Source of the DNA: Rhyacophila brunnea
Taxonomy: Eukaryota > Arthropoda > Insecta > Trichoptera > Rhyacophilidae
DNA length: 64,000 bases
NCBI GenBank assembly: GCA_022495005.1
Contig: JAGYXB010001001.1
Coordinates: 558,001 to 622,000 of the forward strand
Direction: 5' to 3'
Shown here: positions 46,228-57,324 of the stretch, one piece after another
Layout of the letters: every line of letters starts with the position of its first letter
How positions within the stretch are numbered: the first letter of the stretch is position 1
Notes under the pieces: generated by a model
Seen by the model: only the letters and a program-made list of their open reading frames with translations
The model's database searches: none
Told to the model about the DNA's origin: nothing
Program-made: the position numbers and the translations under genes

Positions 46228-46839
46228 GGTGGAATGGTAATGCTCCGTTGCCCCTCGTCGAATACTGTTCCCACAGTTTGATATTCGCCGCCTACCATAA
46301 TCTTCACAGTAATGGAGGTTTAATGACGTCAATATTTCCATTGCTAATTTAGCATTCTCTGAAAGAACTTGACACGGCCACTTTTAATAAATTAGTTTTT
46401 TTTGCACTGGCAACATTTTTCTTCACTTTATTTTCTTTTGTATTGCAGTCTACTTTGAATAACGTTCCACATAACAAGCCTTATAAAAATAATACGTTTG
46501 TGATTTTTTTTCCTTAAAGTTTTTACCTCTGCTATGATCAATGTGATTCCTGCTAAAAATTGGTTTACGTGTTCAAGATGTTACGTAAAATAATAGAGAT
46601 GTTCTTACTTCTTACTGTCGTTACATTTTTCATAAAACTAATAATTGCCTTCAATATATTTAGCTATCAATATGCATCTCTTTTGTTTAAAAGTATCCCT
46701 CAACTTAAAATTAAAACATATTATTCATGCCACTAAAATAACAATTAAATTCTAAAACATAACTAGAGATGATCTTATGAAATTTTACTATTACAACATT
46801 TGATGCGGATTCCGTTATTCTTTTAGTGTGTTTGAATTG
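46228..46839. other. AT-rich intergenic DNA, no feature seen
   Basis: No coding frame, repeat or RNA signal recognised. Confidence 0.4.
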
Positions 46840-47215
46840 TAACGTGTAAGTTGTGCGTATGCAGTTCATCGTGGGATACTTATTCGTGCGCCGCACTACG
46901 TGAAACATGAGTTCATATAACATTTTATCAAATGACGAGTTCTTCGTTGAACATTTCATCGTGGAATACATTTGTACGTATCTTACAAAATGCGGCGATA
47001 GTTTGCAAATAGTAATGTTCCAATTAGATTAACCCTAACCTAACTTAACCTAGTAAAGACATCTCCACATGTTGTAGCATACGTACAAATATACTTCACG
47101 GCGAAATGTTCAACGAAGAACTCGTCATTTGATTAAATGTTACAAGAACTCATGTTTCACGTACTGCGGCGCACGAATAAGTGTCCTGTGGTGAACTGTT
47201 TACGTACAAATTTCC
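46840..47215. mobile_element. Large foldback element with TTAGG-like loop
   Basis: Arms of about 140 bp: left has CGTGCGCCGCACTACGTGAA, AATGACGAGTTCTTCGTTGA and ACATTTCATCGTGGAATAC; the right arm (47078-47215) repeats them in reverse complement with about 10-15 percent mismatch by eye. The loop at 47031-47052 holds AACCCTAACCTAACTTAACC, close to (CCTAA)n. The left-arm frame on the minus strand is a by-product. The element could form a very stable hairpin when transcribed. Confidence 0.7.
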
Positions 47216-48189
47216 GGATACGGTTTGAATTAGTAGCCATATACAGATTCATATTGTTCGGCATTGAAATTTTTTATAGCCGCCATATTTATTTTCTTTT
47301 TTAAACATTTCTGTAATACATGTATAAAATACACAATGTTTATCATGATTTATTGTATTATTAGATTGCATAGTGATATATTTCCAGTATATTGTGAATA
47401 AATTATGGTTTGGTTACAAGTCGAGCATAGTTGGAAATCGTGAAGGAAATTATGAACGTGTGAACTATTAAAAAAAATGAATACCTTGACAATATTATTA
47501 TCTGTTATCCGTATGTTTTTTGTAAATAAAGTTGAGTTATCGTTTATACTGTAAAAAATATACTCATTTAAATTTAAATAATACCTAATAAGTATGAACA
47601 TTATGCCTACGATTTTCAATCAATTCGAATATTTTAAATTCATTTATTTCTATAGATGTATAACTGGACGTTGGTATATAATAATTAAATAATTATAATT
47701 ATAAAACCCAGGTATGAGCAACACGTCAATCCCTGCATGGATTTTGGTCGATCATACCACAGTTTCATAAGAATTGACCCTAAAACTCGTGAGATTTTGA
47801 AGGAAAGGTCTTAATTAACCATTGTAATTTTTTTTAACCTAACATGTCTAAGTTTTTAAAAGTAATTTTAAAATTAACTACGAGGAAGCCTACATAACAG
47901 CGTCGTATCACTTGATTAGTATTACATTCACTGCCTTAGTCGCAGGAGTGAGAGAAAGAGAATATGTAAATACCCGCGCTTTAAACTTATGTATAGTTTT
48001 CCTTTACCGTCACGCAGTCGACTCTTTACACGGTACTTATAATTTTCACGACGAATGAGAAATCGATTAGTTATTTGTGATGGTGAAAGACAAGTACCTA
48101 TTGTTTATTTTTAATCATCTCAATAATATCACTATAGTCACATAATAGTTAATATCAATAATATGTGTGATTGTATCATAAATTTTACC
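47216..48189. other. AT-rich intergenic DNA, no feature seen
   Basis: No repeat family member or recognisable coding sequence. Confidence 0.4.
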
Positions 48190-48252
48190 TGTCGCCAAAA
48201 ACGACTCGAATGGAATAGTACAACACTTAAATCCATTATAATTCAAAAATAA
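48190..48252 (+). repeat. Penelope-like repeat, terminal fragment
   Basis: GTCGCCAAAAACGACTCG, ATGGAATAGTACAACACTTA and AATCCATTATAATTC match the last 60 bp of the right arm of the 2341 copy. The hammerhead-like core is lost. Confidence 0.5.
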
Positions 48253-48862
48253 AATACTTTTTTTTTCAAATTGATAAATGACAATGGGAAAGTTCACTAG
48301 ATAGATCACTGCCAATTTTGATTATGGATGTTTGCTAACTAATTCATCAATATGTTTGCTACATAGGTGCTTATTCTAAATATTTTTTTCTTAAAATGGT
48401 CTTTATTATTGTTAAATAAGTACCTACACATTTTTGTTAACGAGAGAAATCTCTGTAACGCACATTCGGCTTTTATCTGTTACGAGAATATTAATACGCC
48501 TTGTTTTATTATGTCAAAATGGTCCCCCCTTTCTTGCGTATATTTTTAAATTGCCATTTGCCATTTTACAATAAATAAAACGATTTAAGCCACTCTAAAG
48601 CCAGAGAGGCTTTACAACGCCCAGGGGACAAATTCGGCGGTAATAATGTACGCGGTCTTGTAACTAGTTGTTCCAGAGTTGACACTCATTCCGGCCCTGC
48701 ATCAGGAAAATTAAAACTTTAGAAAATAATTGAAGAGCCACTTTCTTCTTTATAGTATAAGTCGTTACGGTTATAGGGAGATAAAGTCATTAGAATTTTA
48801 TGTTTATGTGATATTTGCGTCATCTGCTTTATTTATATACGAGTATTATACCATTAAAGGTT
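48253..48862. other. Intergenic DNA, no feature seen
   Basis: CCAGGGGACAAATTCGG near 48631 and ATTCCGGCCCTG near 48690 look like terminus-type sequences but do not pair. Nothing else recognised. Confidence 0.35.
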
Positions 48863-49343
48863 TTTACAACGTTTTTATTAGCTCGTATTCTTGTTTGTCC
48901 AGTGGTTGTTTGTCTAGTACAAATCTTGCAATCGATTTTTTACTAACTTTCCGACTAGCTAGACATTTTAAACCTTTAGAATATATCAGCACACGGTGCC
49001 AATGCATTATTTTAATACTTTTAGCCATCTTTAAGCAGAATTTAATTAATTTTCAGTTAATTCTGTTTTATATGGAAAGTTATTTCAGAAAAATCCGTAA
49101 AAGTAAAAGACTATTATTGGTTGCTAAGAGGGTGATCCTAGCAACTAAATTATTAATATATACGTGCGTTACTATGGTAATCAAAATGAAATGTCAAAAT
49201 GACATTTCAGTATTCTATATTTGTTTGTTTGCTTGTTTTTTATTTATTTCATATCAAGTATAAGTTTGAGCATGTTGGGCATAATAATTCAACAGAAAAT
49301 ATAAAAATGTTGTATATAAAAAGTTCTTTTTATCTTGTTATTT
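48863..49343 (+). repeat. R480 dispersed family, copy F
   Basis: Full-length: TTACAACGTTTTTATTAGCT, TTTGTCCAGTGGTTGTTTGT, CACGGTGCCAATGCATTATT, hairpin with GGTTGCTAAGAGGGTGATCC and TAGCAAC, GAAATGTCAAAATGACATTT, end AAAATGTTGTATATAAAAAG and TTCTTTTTATCTTG. A 177-codon frame (48730-49263) runs through it, but other copies break this frame, so no protein is called. Confidence 0.85.
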
Positions 49344-51682
49344 TATTTTTTAGTTTAATTATTACGAACCTAATTTTTTCGTACAAGATGTTTCAGAGAG
49401 ATAATCAAATTTATTTATTTATTTACATATTCTTATTTGTGGTTATGATATTTTAAACAAAATGCTCAATAATTACAGTGTTTAGTTAAAGTGTGCCGTT
49501 AGTTATGTTCCTCAATTTCTTTCTTTAATATTCTATATGGCCATAATTAAATATTTTTTGTAGTGTTCTTGTGTTCAGTATTTCATGATGTGTTTAAAGA
49601 CCAATAATTTCATGATAATGTTACATATTATATGATGCCGGACAAGACTCGAATCTCCATCCATAGGATTCCAACAAAGGTGCTTTACCAATGTAGTCAC
49701 CTGCACCCTACACCCTACCCAATAACTACAAAATTAACTAATAATCATTCAAATTGAGTGATTCTCCAATTTTAGTAATATTGTCGAGTAGATATTGCGT
49801 TTAGAATCAAGTTACCAATAAAATATACATTTTGGCAGCTAGCATAATATAAAAAATTGAAAAGTGCTTCAATTACGTGATTATTAGTTAGTTAATTTGT
49901 AACGGTGACTAATTTAGTAAAGTACGTTAGCCAGAATCCGTTGTATTCAGGTTCAAGTTATATCCGACACCATCTTGTCTTCACGATGTATTCTCATACG
50001 TGCGTTTCTGAGGTGTATGTTTGTCAAATCTATTAAATATACTCTATGATACAATCAAGCTGGTCTTGATTATATTTTATATCATCATACTAGCAAATAC
50101 TATCAGGTGCGAGAACTACCTGTCAATCTTCTTATATGCATTTTTTGTCTCCCTTTATCTCAGTACGTATATGTTTTGTCGTACTGTCTTTGTTCTAGTG
50201 TTTCAAACTCAATTATTTATTAATATTTATATTTATTTTCTGCATTAGTCTGGCAAATTCTGTAGTCTTTTATAACATTTAACCGAACACACCATCTCTG
50301 AACTTGTTCATTTATCAAACGGCGACGCTTAGCTAATGGTTTTTCAATCATTTTCATCCATAATATTTCTATTTTGTGTTTAATTGTGTATATTGCCTAA
50401 GGTTACAAACACCACCAAAGCCATATTGTAAATACCCTTAAATCTTTTGGATAACACACTAACTTCTCGATACTCTAATCACCGACACGATATGATTATA
50501 TGGTACTAAAACACATAACAGTATAATAAATAGAATTCCGATAGGCTATATCCCAATACAGTACATTTTGACGCAGGGTTTTGAATGTGTGAGTGTCCTA
50601 CAAAAATGAACCACGCATTATAGACGTGCAATAGTGTGTGTTCCTCTAAATCCTCTTTCAATACACCAATATTAAGTGAGCGTCATTGGATAAACCGAGA
50701 GCTGTTGTCAGCATTCGACGTATGACGTATTCTTGACACGCGTAGTCTTCCGCACTCGGGACATTTCAGTTCCCATTCTTTCTGACATCCCTGGACTATA
50801 TGCATCTGTCAGACTATTACGAGAGTATCATTTGTTTTCTTTCACGATCCGATTAAAATAAACGTATCCTCCGATTTTTCATATTTAGAATTTGCATTTC
50901 ATACATACGTGTATGTTTAATATGTCTTCTCCCTATCTCGTTCTCTCTTACACATTTTTATGTTTTCTCTCATGCACAAACAAAAGTATAAGGTAATTAA
51001 TGGTAACATAAAAATGTACTCAAATAATATTTAAAAGCAAATAATGTTGCAATAAAACATTTGAATATTAATACCTCAACATTATTATTATTCTATGCAG
51101 ATGGATTTCACTTTCTTGGAAAAGGGAAAACACCACCAACCGGCTCCAAGAAAAGTTTCCGTTTTAATCCCGTGTTTATTTCAGAGCTCCCCCCGAAATT
51201 TCTCCGTTTATCCCTAATGGCAATAAATTATTTTTATTTTTATAAAATTCCTTTTTATTTCGCTCTTGCGTTTCCTTTTGTCTTCTCAAATTTTGGCAGT
51301 CTCGCCCGCTCGCCACCGTACATCTTGCTATACCATCTCGCACTGGGCGACCGTAAACAAGATAGCACTTTTTTCATGGTAAATGCAACATTCATATACT
51401 ATAGCATACCATATATCAAAGGCTATCACGTCCAGGTTTGAACATTCACAGTTAATTGAATGTAGTTTTTTTCAATCAATATGGAGAGTCATTATAATTC
51501 GTGGGGTTACTGCCAAAATATTATATCAGAAATACTTAAATACAGAAATAACCAGAAACTTATTACGTGTATTAAATGTGATGTCAAATAGTTTCCATGT
51601 AGCTTGACAAGTTTCAATAACACACATTTATTCAGTTTTTTAATAGATTGCAGTATATATCACCTAATACTGTACTACGTAT
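49344..51682. other. AT-rich DNA with one tRNA-like copy
   Basis: Apart from the tRNA-like sequence at 49634-49708, no feature was recognised. 51100-51340 is less AT-rich and holds part of a 126-codon frame (51061-51441) without known domain. Confidence 0.35.
49634..49708 (-). repeat. tRNA-like sequence, probable SINE head
   Basis: Minus strand: GCAGGTGACTACATTGGTAA, GCACC, a TTTGTTGGAATCC middle and GAGATTCGAGTC (box B type), ending TTGTCCGGCA. The acceptor arms do not pair well, so a retroposon relic is more likely than a tRNA gene. No body shared with the other SINEs was recognised. Confidence 0.4.
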
Positions 51683-52222
51683 GGGTGCCGGACAAAATCC
51701 TGAATGCTGAAATCCCGAATGGCCGAAATCCCGATTGGCCGAAATCCCGTAAGCCGAAATCCCGATGGCCGAAATCTCGAAAGCCGAAATCCCGAATGCT
51801 GAAATCCCGAATGGCCGAAATCCCGAATGGCCGGAATCCCGAAGGCCGAAATCCCGAAAAATAAAAAAAATACAAACAGCAATAATTGCGAAATCTCAAC
51901 ACTTATCTTTAATTGCGCAAATTTTACAAGAGAAACAAAAAAACATTTTTTTGTAGAACAAATGGCTTTTTGTCTCTCCTGCAATAATTGTGCAATCTTA
52001 CCACTTAACTTGAATTGCGCAAATTCAAGATACGTGTTAAGATGATTGCGCAATTATTATTGTTTGTATTTTTTTATTTTTCGGGATTTCGGCCTTCGGG
52101 ATTCCGGCCATTCGGGATTTCAGCGTTCGGGATATCGGTATTCGGGATTTCAGCCTTCGGGATTTCGGCTTTCGAGATTAAGGCTTTCGGGATTTCAGCA
52201 TTCGGGATTTCGACCCAAACCC
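51683..52222. mobile_element. Mutator-like foldback with minisatellite arms (540 bp)
   Basis: Flanks ACTACGTAT at 51674-51682 and 52223-52231 are identical: a 9-bp duplication, the size typical of Mutator-like elements. The arms are about 215 bp each and made of tandem, mutated copies of a 16-bp unit close to CCGAATGGCCGAAATC, followed by AATAAAAAAAATACAAACA. The ends read GGGTGCCGGACAAAATCC and, from the other side, GGGTTTGGGTCGAAATCC. The centre (51910-52030) is a looser inverted repeat with TTGCGCAA motifs. All frames across it are by-products of the tandem unit. Confidence 0.8.
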
Positions 52223-52460
52223 ACTACGTATAGTACTAACTTAAGTTTTAGGATAGACATCTGAGATGATTGCTAATTATGTATGTTCAATAAAATAATG
52301 TTATATTCTGAAATCTTGTAAATTATTCGGAAAAAATAGTCAGTAATTAAGGTAATTCATACATTAATCTACAAAAAAGCCGATTGTCAAAATTTACGCA
52401 TTTTTGTAGGCAATTCAAGATGTAAAAACTACTAGTTAATTTCTTCGTAATTGGATAGGA

Positions 52461-52540
52461 TATACGAGGCCGGTTGGTAAAGCATATTGGCGGAAATCCG
52501 GTAGATACGGTTTTGAGTCCCGTCGGGCGTCGTATTTTGT
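52461..52540 (+). repeat. tRNA-like sequence, probable SINE head
   Basis: GAGGCCGGTTGGTAAAGCAT (box A region) and ACGGTTTTGAGTCCCGTCGG (degenerate box B) at tRNA-like spacing. No cloverleaf acceptor pairing. Body sequence not shared with other SINEs here. Confidence 0.4.
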
Positions 52541-52775
52541 TTAAAAAAAATTAGTGTGTCGGTAAATATCTGAGGCATTTTCAAATTTTATTAAATTGGC
52601 AATACTTCTATAAACGCTTTGGAATAACGAAACAAGCCGCTAAATACTCTCCGAGTAATAAATAAACTAATGCCGATAACGTAACATTAAGATGATTAAG
52701 TGTAGCTTTTTGTCGCTAATGTTTACTGCCTTGTCGACATTGTTATGTTATAACTGAGGATAATGATATCAGTAT

Positions 52776-53515
52776 CAGATCCCGGGATCCCGAGCTGTTT
52801 TCGATCCATATGAATCTCGGGATTGATAAACATAATCCCGAAATTTTCGGGATTGATTTTTTTATCAATTTTTATGGAAAATAAAATAAAAACGAAAATA
52901 TAACAGAACAAATACTTTTAATAACAAATAACTACATTAGAAATAAACTCAATTTGAATGAAGTTTGATTTATACCCATGTGTAAGTTGCCGATTCATTT
53001 TATTTTTTCACATAAATTAATAAAAATGAGAAAGATTGGAAAAAACAATGCTTCGCACTATTAACAAAGTAATTCCACCATGATCTCATACGTTTTACGG
53101 CAGTTTCATATTTGGCTGACTAATTAGATTTATGAAGCGGAAAGGCCATAAGTACACCATGATTTGCTTTACTATTTTAAATCTCGCTAACCCATTCATT
53201 AAGTCTTTACTATCAGAAACAGCAATCTCATATTAAATTCACATTATTATTTATATTACAATATTATTTACTCCATTAAACTTATGTATTTCCAAGATTG
53301 AACGTATACAATATTAACAATAAATGTCTTAAATAGTATAAATTATACTAGATTTATTTTTGACCAATGTTATCAATGTTATTTGTAAATATAAACATTT
53401 TATATTAACAATGGAAAAAATGCCAATTCCGGGACAAGTCCCGGGATCCCGGGATTGTCAAATTGTAATCCCGTAATCCCGGGATCAGAATTTTGACTCG
53501 GGATTGAATTCCCTA
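52776..53515. mobile_element. Probable hAT-like relic with TCCCGGGA arms
   Basis: Both sides are dense in ATCCCGGGATCCCG-type motifs (52776-52860 and 53425-53515) and the right edge, reverse-complemented, reads TAGGGAATTCAATCCCGAG, a hAT-style terminus. The left terminus and a target duplication were not found. The interior has no transposase. Confidence 0.4.
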
Positions 53516-54259
53516 GTGGAGACTGCCTTATTTTAGATGAGATTTTAATAATAAGACGTTGATTTTAATGTTTTTTTTTTTTAATAAAAATGTTAAGTAC
53601 ACAAATTATTAGGTACATGTGATTTTTATCGTATTGTACACACTGTAGTAGGTATAGACATTTTGATAAGTTTGTGGGTGTGTAATACGTATACACACGA
53701 CTGGCATTTCAACTAATTGTGAGAGGTTTATTGCCGAATTCCTGTCTTGTTAGTCTACTTATATATCCAATTCCCATCCCATTTCTTAATTCCTTCTGCC
53801 AGTCGTATGACAACTTATTATTGTCTCGTGTTTGTTTTGCCGTCGAACGAGACCGACCATTCTCTTGTTTATTTTCACTTATTAATGTTTGGCCGGACTA
53901 ATTGCCCTTTATGATTTACTATTCTGTCATTCCGAGACGTTGGATCAAATGGCTTTTATCCCTCGCTTTGTCAGAGTCATAAGTCATAATAATTATTATT
54001 TATCCATAATGGGAAAAAGTTTTTTCAAGCAATTTATTTTCACATCAATATCTGAATTGAGTTGAGTTCGCAGAAAACAGCCAGTCCACAATTTCGTCAA
54101 AAATTAGAAATGAATTAAGTTATGCATTACTATGCAGTCGAGACTCAGTCAACACTGTAGGAATTTGTCATTGAAGGTTTTGTTTTGGTTTTATCAAAAA
54201 AATATTAGACTCTTAAATTGTATGAACCTACTTATATATTGTTATGTAATTATTTACGC
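53516..54259. other. Intergenic DNA, no feature seen
   Basis: No repeat family member or recognised coding sequence; AT-rich with a few short frames. Confidence 0.4.
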
Positions 54260-55030
54260 CATGGTTTCCCAAACCTTTTCTGCAATGGAACACTTCGCAA
54301 ACCCGGAAATTTTAACGGAACACTTAGCTTATTTTTTAGGTTGCGTCATTCCTACCAGTAAAAATAATAAAAAACATGTTATTAAAGCACATAATTTATT
54401 TAGTAATTATTTTTAAAGATGAAACTATAATATAAACATAAAAATATGATAATAATATTGTTTTGAAAAATTGGGGTGGGGTACTCTTCTGACAAACTCG
54501 CTGAGAAATTATTTAAAGGGTGATCTTTGTATTTTTGTTTCAAATCAGAGTCACTATTTAAAGCGATTAGATTTTTACAGTCACTTGCGCTTAAGCCTAC
54601 CTACTGGTTTAGCTGTCACGGAAAATGGATTCCGAATTCAGGAATCGTCCTTACTAGTTTTTGAAAAATATTGCAAATGATTTGTTTTCAAGATTTATGT
54701 AGGTGTTCTATAAATACTTTGGAAACTTTTTCTTCTACTTTAAAATTTAATTCATTCAAACATTCATGTAAGGCAGGAAAACAATCAAAATTATTAGATT
54801 CAACTGATGAAATCCAAAATGTATTTTTTTTTATCAAAAGATGCAATTTTATCTCTTGTAAAAAAATACTTTTCCCTTGTAATAATACTATGTTAACTTC
54901 ATTGCACTCTACTTAGTAGAAGATCGTTAAATCTGTTGCAGTATATAAAACCTTTCCAATTTGTCGCGGAATACCTATTCAGGTTCGGCGGAACACTGGT
55001 GTTCCTCGGAACATAGTTTGGGAAACTCTG
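54260..55030. mobile_element. hAT relic with target duplication (771 bp)
   Basis: Ends CATGGTTTCCCAAACCTTTT and, reverse-complemented from the right, CAGAGTTTCCCAAACTATGT, followed inward by GGAACAC motifs in both arms. Flanks ATTTACGC (54252-54259) and GTTTACGC (55031-55038) agree at 7 of 8 bases. The terminus style CAGwGkTTCCCAAACTTT is widespread in hAT elements. Short frames inside (54471-54680, 54671-54916) may be decayed transposase but no motif is readable. Confidence 0.7.
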
Positions 55031-55281
55031 GTTTACGCAATGTTACACAAAATTTTCCAATAAATTGAATTCCACTGATTTTTAAACGGAAATTATCATG
55101 ATTTACTTGATAAATTGAATAGGTACAAATTAAACACAGTGAGCGAGATAGAAATTTAAGCCTATCGATTGGCGAGCGCATACATTGTTAGTTATTCCGA
55201 CCACCGAAAGAATGACAATGTTAATTATGTAATAAATATAAATGTGAACAATATTATTGTAATTAACTATTTTTCTTTTAT

Positions 55282-55636
55282 TTAACGAATAGTTTACAAG
55301 ATTTAAGAATGTAACATTCTAATTATTAATTATTAAATACCCTGCTTTTTGATACTTTACGATACTTTGATTTAATAAACAAAAATCGATTGCCAAAGTA
55401 GCTTGATTTGGAAGAGCGCCGATGAGTGGGTATTAAAAATGACCAATAGTTAAAATTTGTTACAATTAGTATGTCACTGCATAGCATAGAGGTAATGCAC
55501 GGATGGGGCGTAAACCCGGGAGATCCAGGGTTCGATTCCCTGCCGGGGTGGCTTACTTTTTTTAAAAAAAGATTTTTTCTATTGGTTATAATATATTTTC
55601 TCAGAAAGTGTTTTTCAAAATGATGTATGTTCAATA
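55282..55636 (+). mobile_element. tRNA-carrying inverted-repeat element, family 2, copy 3
   Basis: From left to right: TAACGAATAGTTTACAAGAT with AAGAATGTAACATTC (terminal repeat), leader AAAATCGATTGCCAAAGTAG and GACCAATAGTTAAAATTTGT, box A TAGCATAGAGG at 55482-55492, box B GGTTCGATTCC at 55529-55539, tail TTTTTTCTATTGGTTATAAT to CAAAATGATGTATG. The terminal block also occurs at the opposite (3') end of the minus-strand copy at 30091, so the intact element probably had inverted termini of about 45 bp around a tRNA-like promoter. No copy here keeps both ends. Confidence 0.55.
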
Positions 55637-56169
55637 ATATTGTAGATATATATTATGCATGAATTTGTAGTTGTCAGGTATGTGAATAATATCGTATTTC
55701 CATTTTATTTTTTGAAAATATATGGAATTTGTAATGGTCACTACTAGGTATTTGATAATACAGTGAAAATTAAAAACTTTTGTCGCCTGTTTTCGCAAAT
55801 AAAGACTTAGGTATTATAAAAAAAACCTTTCATCGTATTGTACTGACTAGGTAAGCTTAAAAAAGCTCTTATTTAGACAATGAGATCCCGGGTTACTCAT
55901 TCGAACAAGTTAAAACGTAGAGATGGAAATTAACCTTCCTCAGATCTGATACGAATAAATGGTAGTGGAGTATTACGTATTTAAGCTCAGCCTACATTAA
56001 AGAGCGTAAGATCATAAATTACGTAGACTCCCACCCAGCACGCGTGCGTACAAGACTGAAAACATACTAGAGCGAAGCAGCCTGCAGAGTACATGTTTTT
56101 TACTTTTGACTTATGTGTCCCAAATACTTATCTCATTAAGCGATCCACCTGTGAGTGAATGCTTCCCAT
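55637..56169. other. Intergenic DNA, no feature seen
   Basis: No repeat member or coding signal recognised. Confidence 0.4.
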
Positions 56170-56460
56170 CGCGTCTATTCTACATACAATAGGTACTGCT
56201 TTCAGCCTTTACTGCAGCTAACTAGGGTAGAAAAGTATCGAAATATTAACACTTAATGTAACAATTACAATAAGTTAGCCATCTGAACTGTTAAATCTGT
56301 CTATCTCACTCTAAAATTTATCACAGCCAAGACAGGTGCTGTTACACATAGCACTTATTGTCACAGTTTCAACTAACTTATTGTAATTGTTACAATAAGT
56401 ACTTATATTTTCCCACCCTAGATAGCGGCCGAAAGCAGTCTTGTGTATAGAATATGCGCA
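56170..56460. mobile_element. 300-bp MITE, family X, copy 2
   Basis: The right end, reverse-complemented, reads ATATTCTATACACAAGACTG then GGCCGCTATCTAGGGTGGG, and the left CGCGTCTATTCTACATAC, TACTGCTTTCAG and AGGGTAGAAAAGTATCGAA. The interior AATAAGTGCTATGTGTAACA matches copy 1 at 23733 in inverse orientation. Arms also share TTGTAATTGTTACA near the centre. More diverged than copy 1. Confidence 0.7.
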
Positions 56461-56940
56461 TAGCCCCTTCCGCTTTTTTACTCGAAATTCAGCGGGTTTT
56501 AAGGCAGCACTTTGATTGTGTAGTACATTTTGGGTAGCACTATATGACTGTATTTATTCATTGATTATCCAATCGCGTACTCTTTCTAATACCTACAGTT
56601 TAAAGTTTCCCGCCTTTTTTCACTGGTGTCACTTCGAATTTGACATGCATAGTCCAGAGTTATTGGAAATTAGTAATGGAAAATTAAACAGTGCAACAAC
56701 GGATACATCGCAAAAAAATATTATCAAAATAGCGATTCGAACAAAACGATTACTTATGGATTTGATGATTGAAAAATCTTCAAGTGATTATTTGTGTAAC
56801 GTGTTTCTGGGCAGGGTGTGTCATCGAATCGTGTCGCCAAATGACATATCAATACTGTTCAGCTGCTCGCTGTTTGTATAGTCTTTACTATTAAAAGTTG
56901 TCAATATTATTGAAGAGCTGTCTACACGATTATAATGCCT
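56461..56940 (+). other. Open region of unknown coding value
   Basis: A frame at 56516-56881 includes an ATG at 56645 that would give 78 residues with ELLEISNGKLNSATTDTSQK and a charged stretch after it. The composition is more protein-like than most frames here, but there is no recognised domain or splice support, so no gene is called. Confidence 0.2.
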
Positions 56941-56984
56941 CTACGCGAGTGCTACGCCAGTACTACGTCTGTGCTACGTCGATC
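56941..56984. repeat. Four tandem 11-bp units
   Basis: CTACGCGAGTG, CTACGCCAGTA, CTACGTCTGTG and CTACGTCGATC follow without gaps. All share CTACG at the same phase. Confidence 0.65.
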
Positions 56985-57324
56985 GCTGTCACACTATTTT
57001 GCAATGTGCACATCCTACACTACTAACTACACAACTACAATATACCAGTAAGTTTTTGGCTGGACATGATGGCTTATTGGGCCGTTTGACCTGGTCGCCA
57101 CAAAGGCTAATTGTGTCAGTGTTTAAAAAATGCGCCATTTTATTACGGACGTGAAGATATCTTAACATAGTTTTGTATTTCTATATTATCTCAGCTTTGT
57201 TCTATGTAGGTACTAGATACTATTTAATAATTAAAATCGTTTAATTTAGTAGTAAGTTCACCGCGCACCTCTCAGCAATGGGCACATTTTTTTTGAATAA
57301 ATCATAGTAAAATCAGTTGAATCA

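Noticed and set aside
47031..47052. Telomere (CCTAA)n array
   Set aside because: Only about three degenerate units located in the loop of a foldback; far too short for a telomere.
48730..49263. Longest open frame in the window (177 codons)
   Set aside because: It runs through R480 copy F; the other six copies break the frame, and the composition is low-complexity hydrophobic.
51604..52264. Cluster of overlapping frames with repeated peptide text on both strands
   Set aside because: By-product of the 16-bp tandem unit in the Mutator-like foldback arms.
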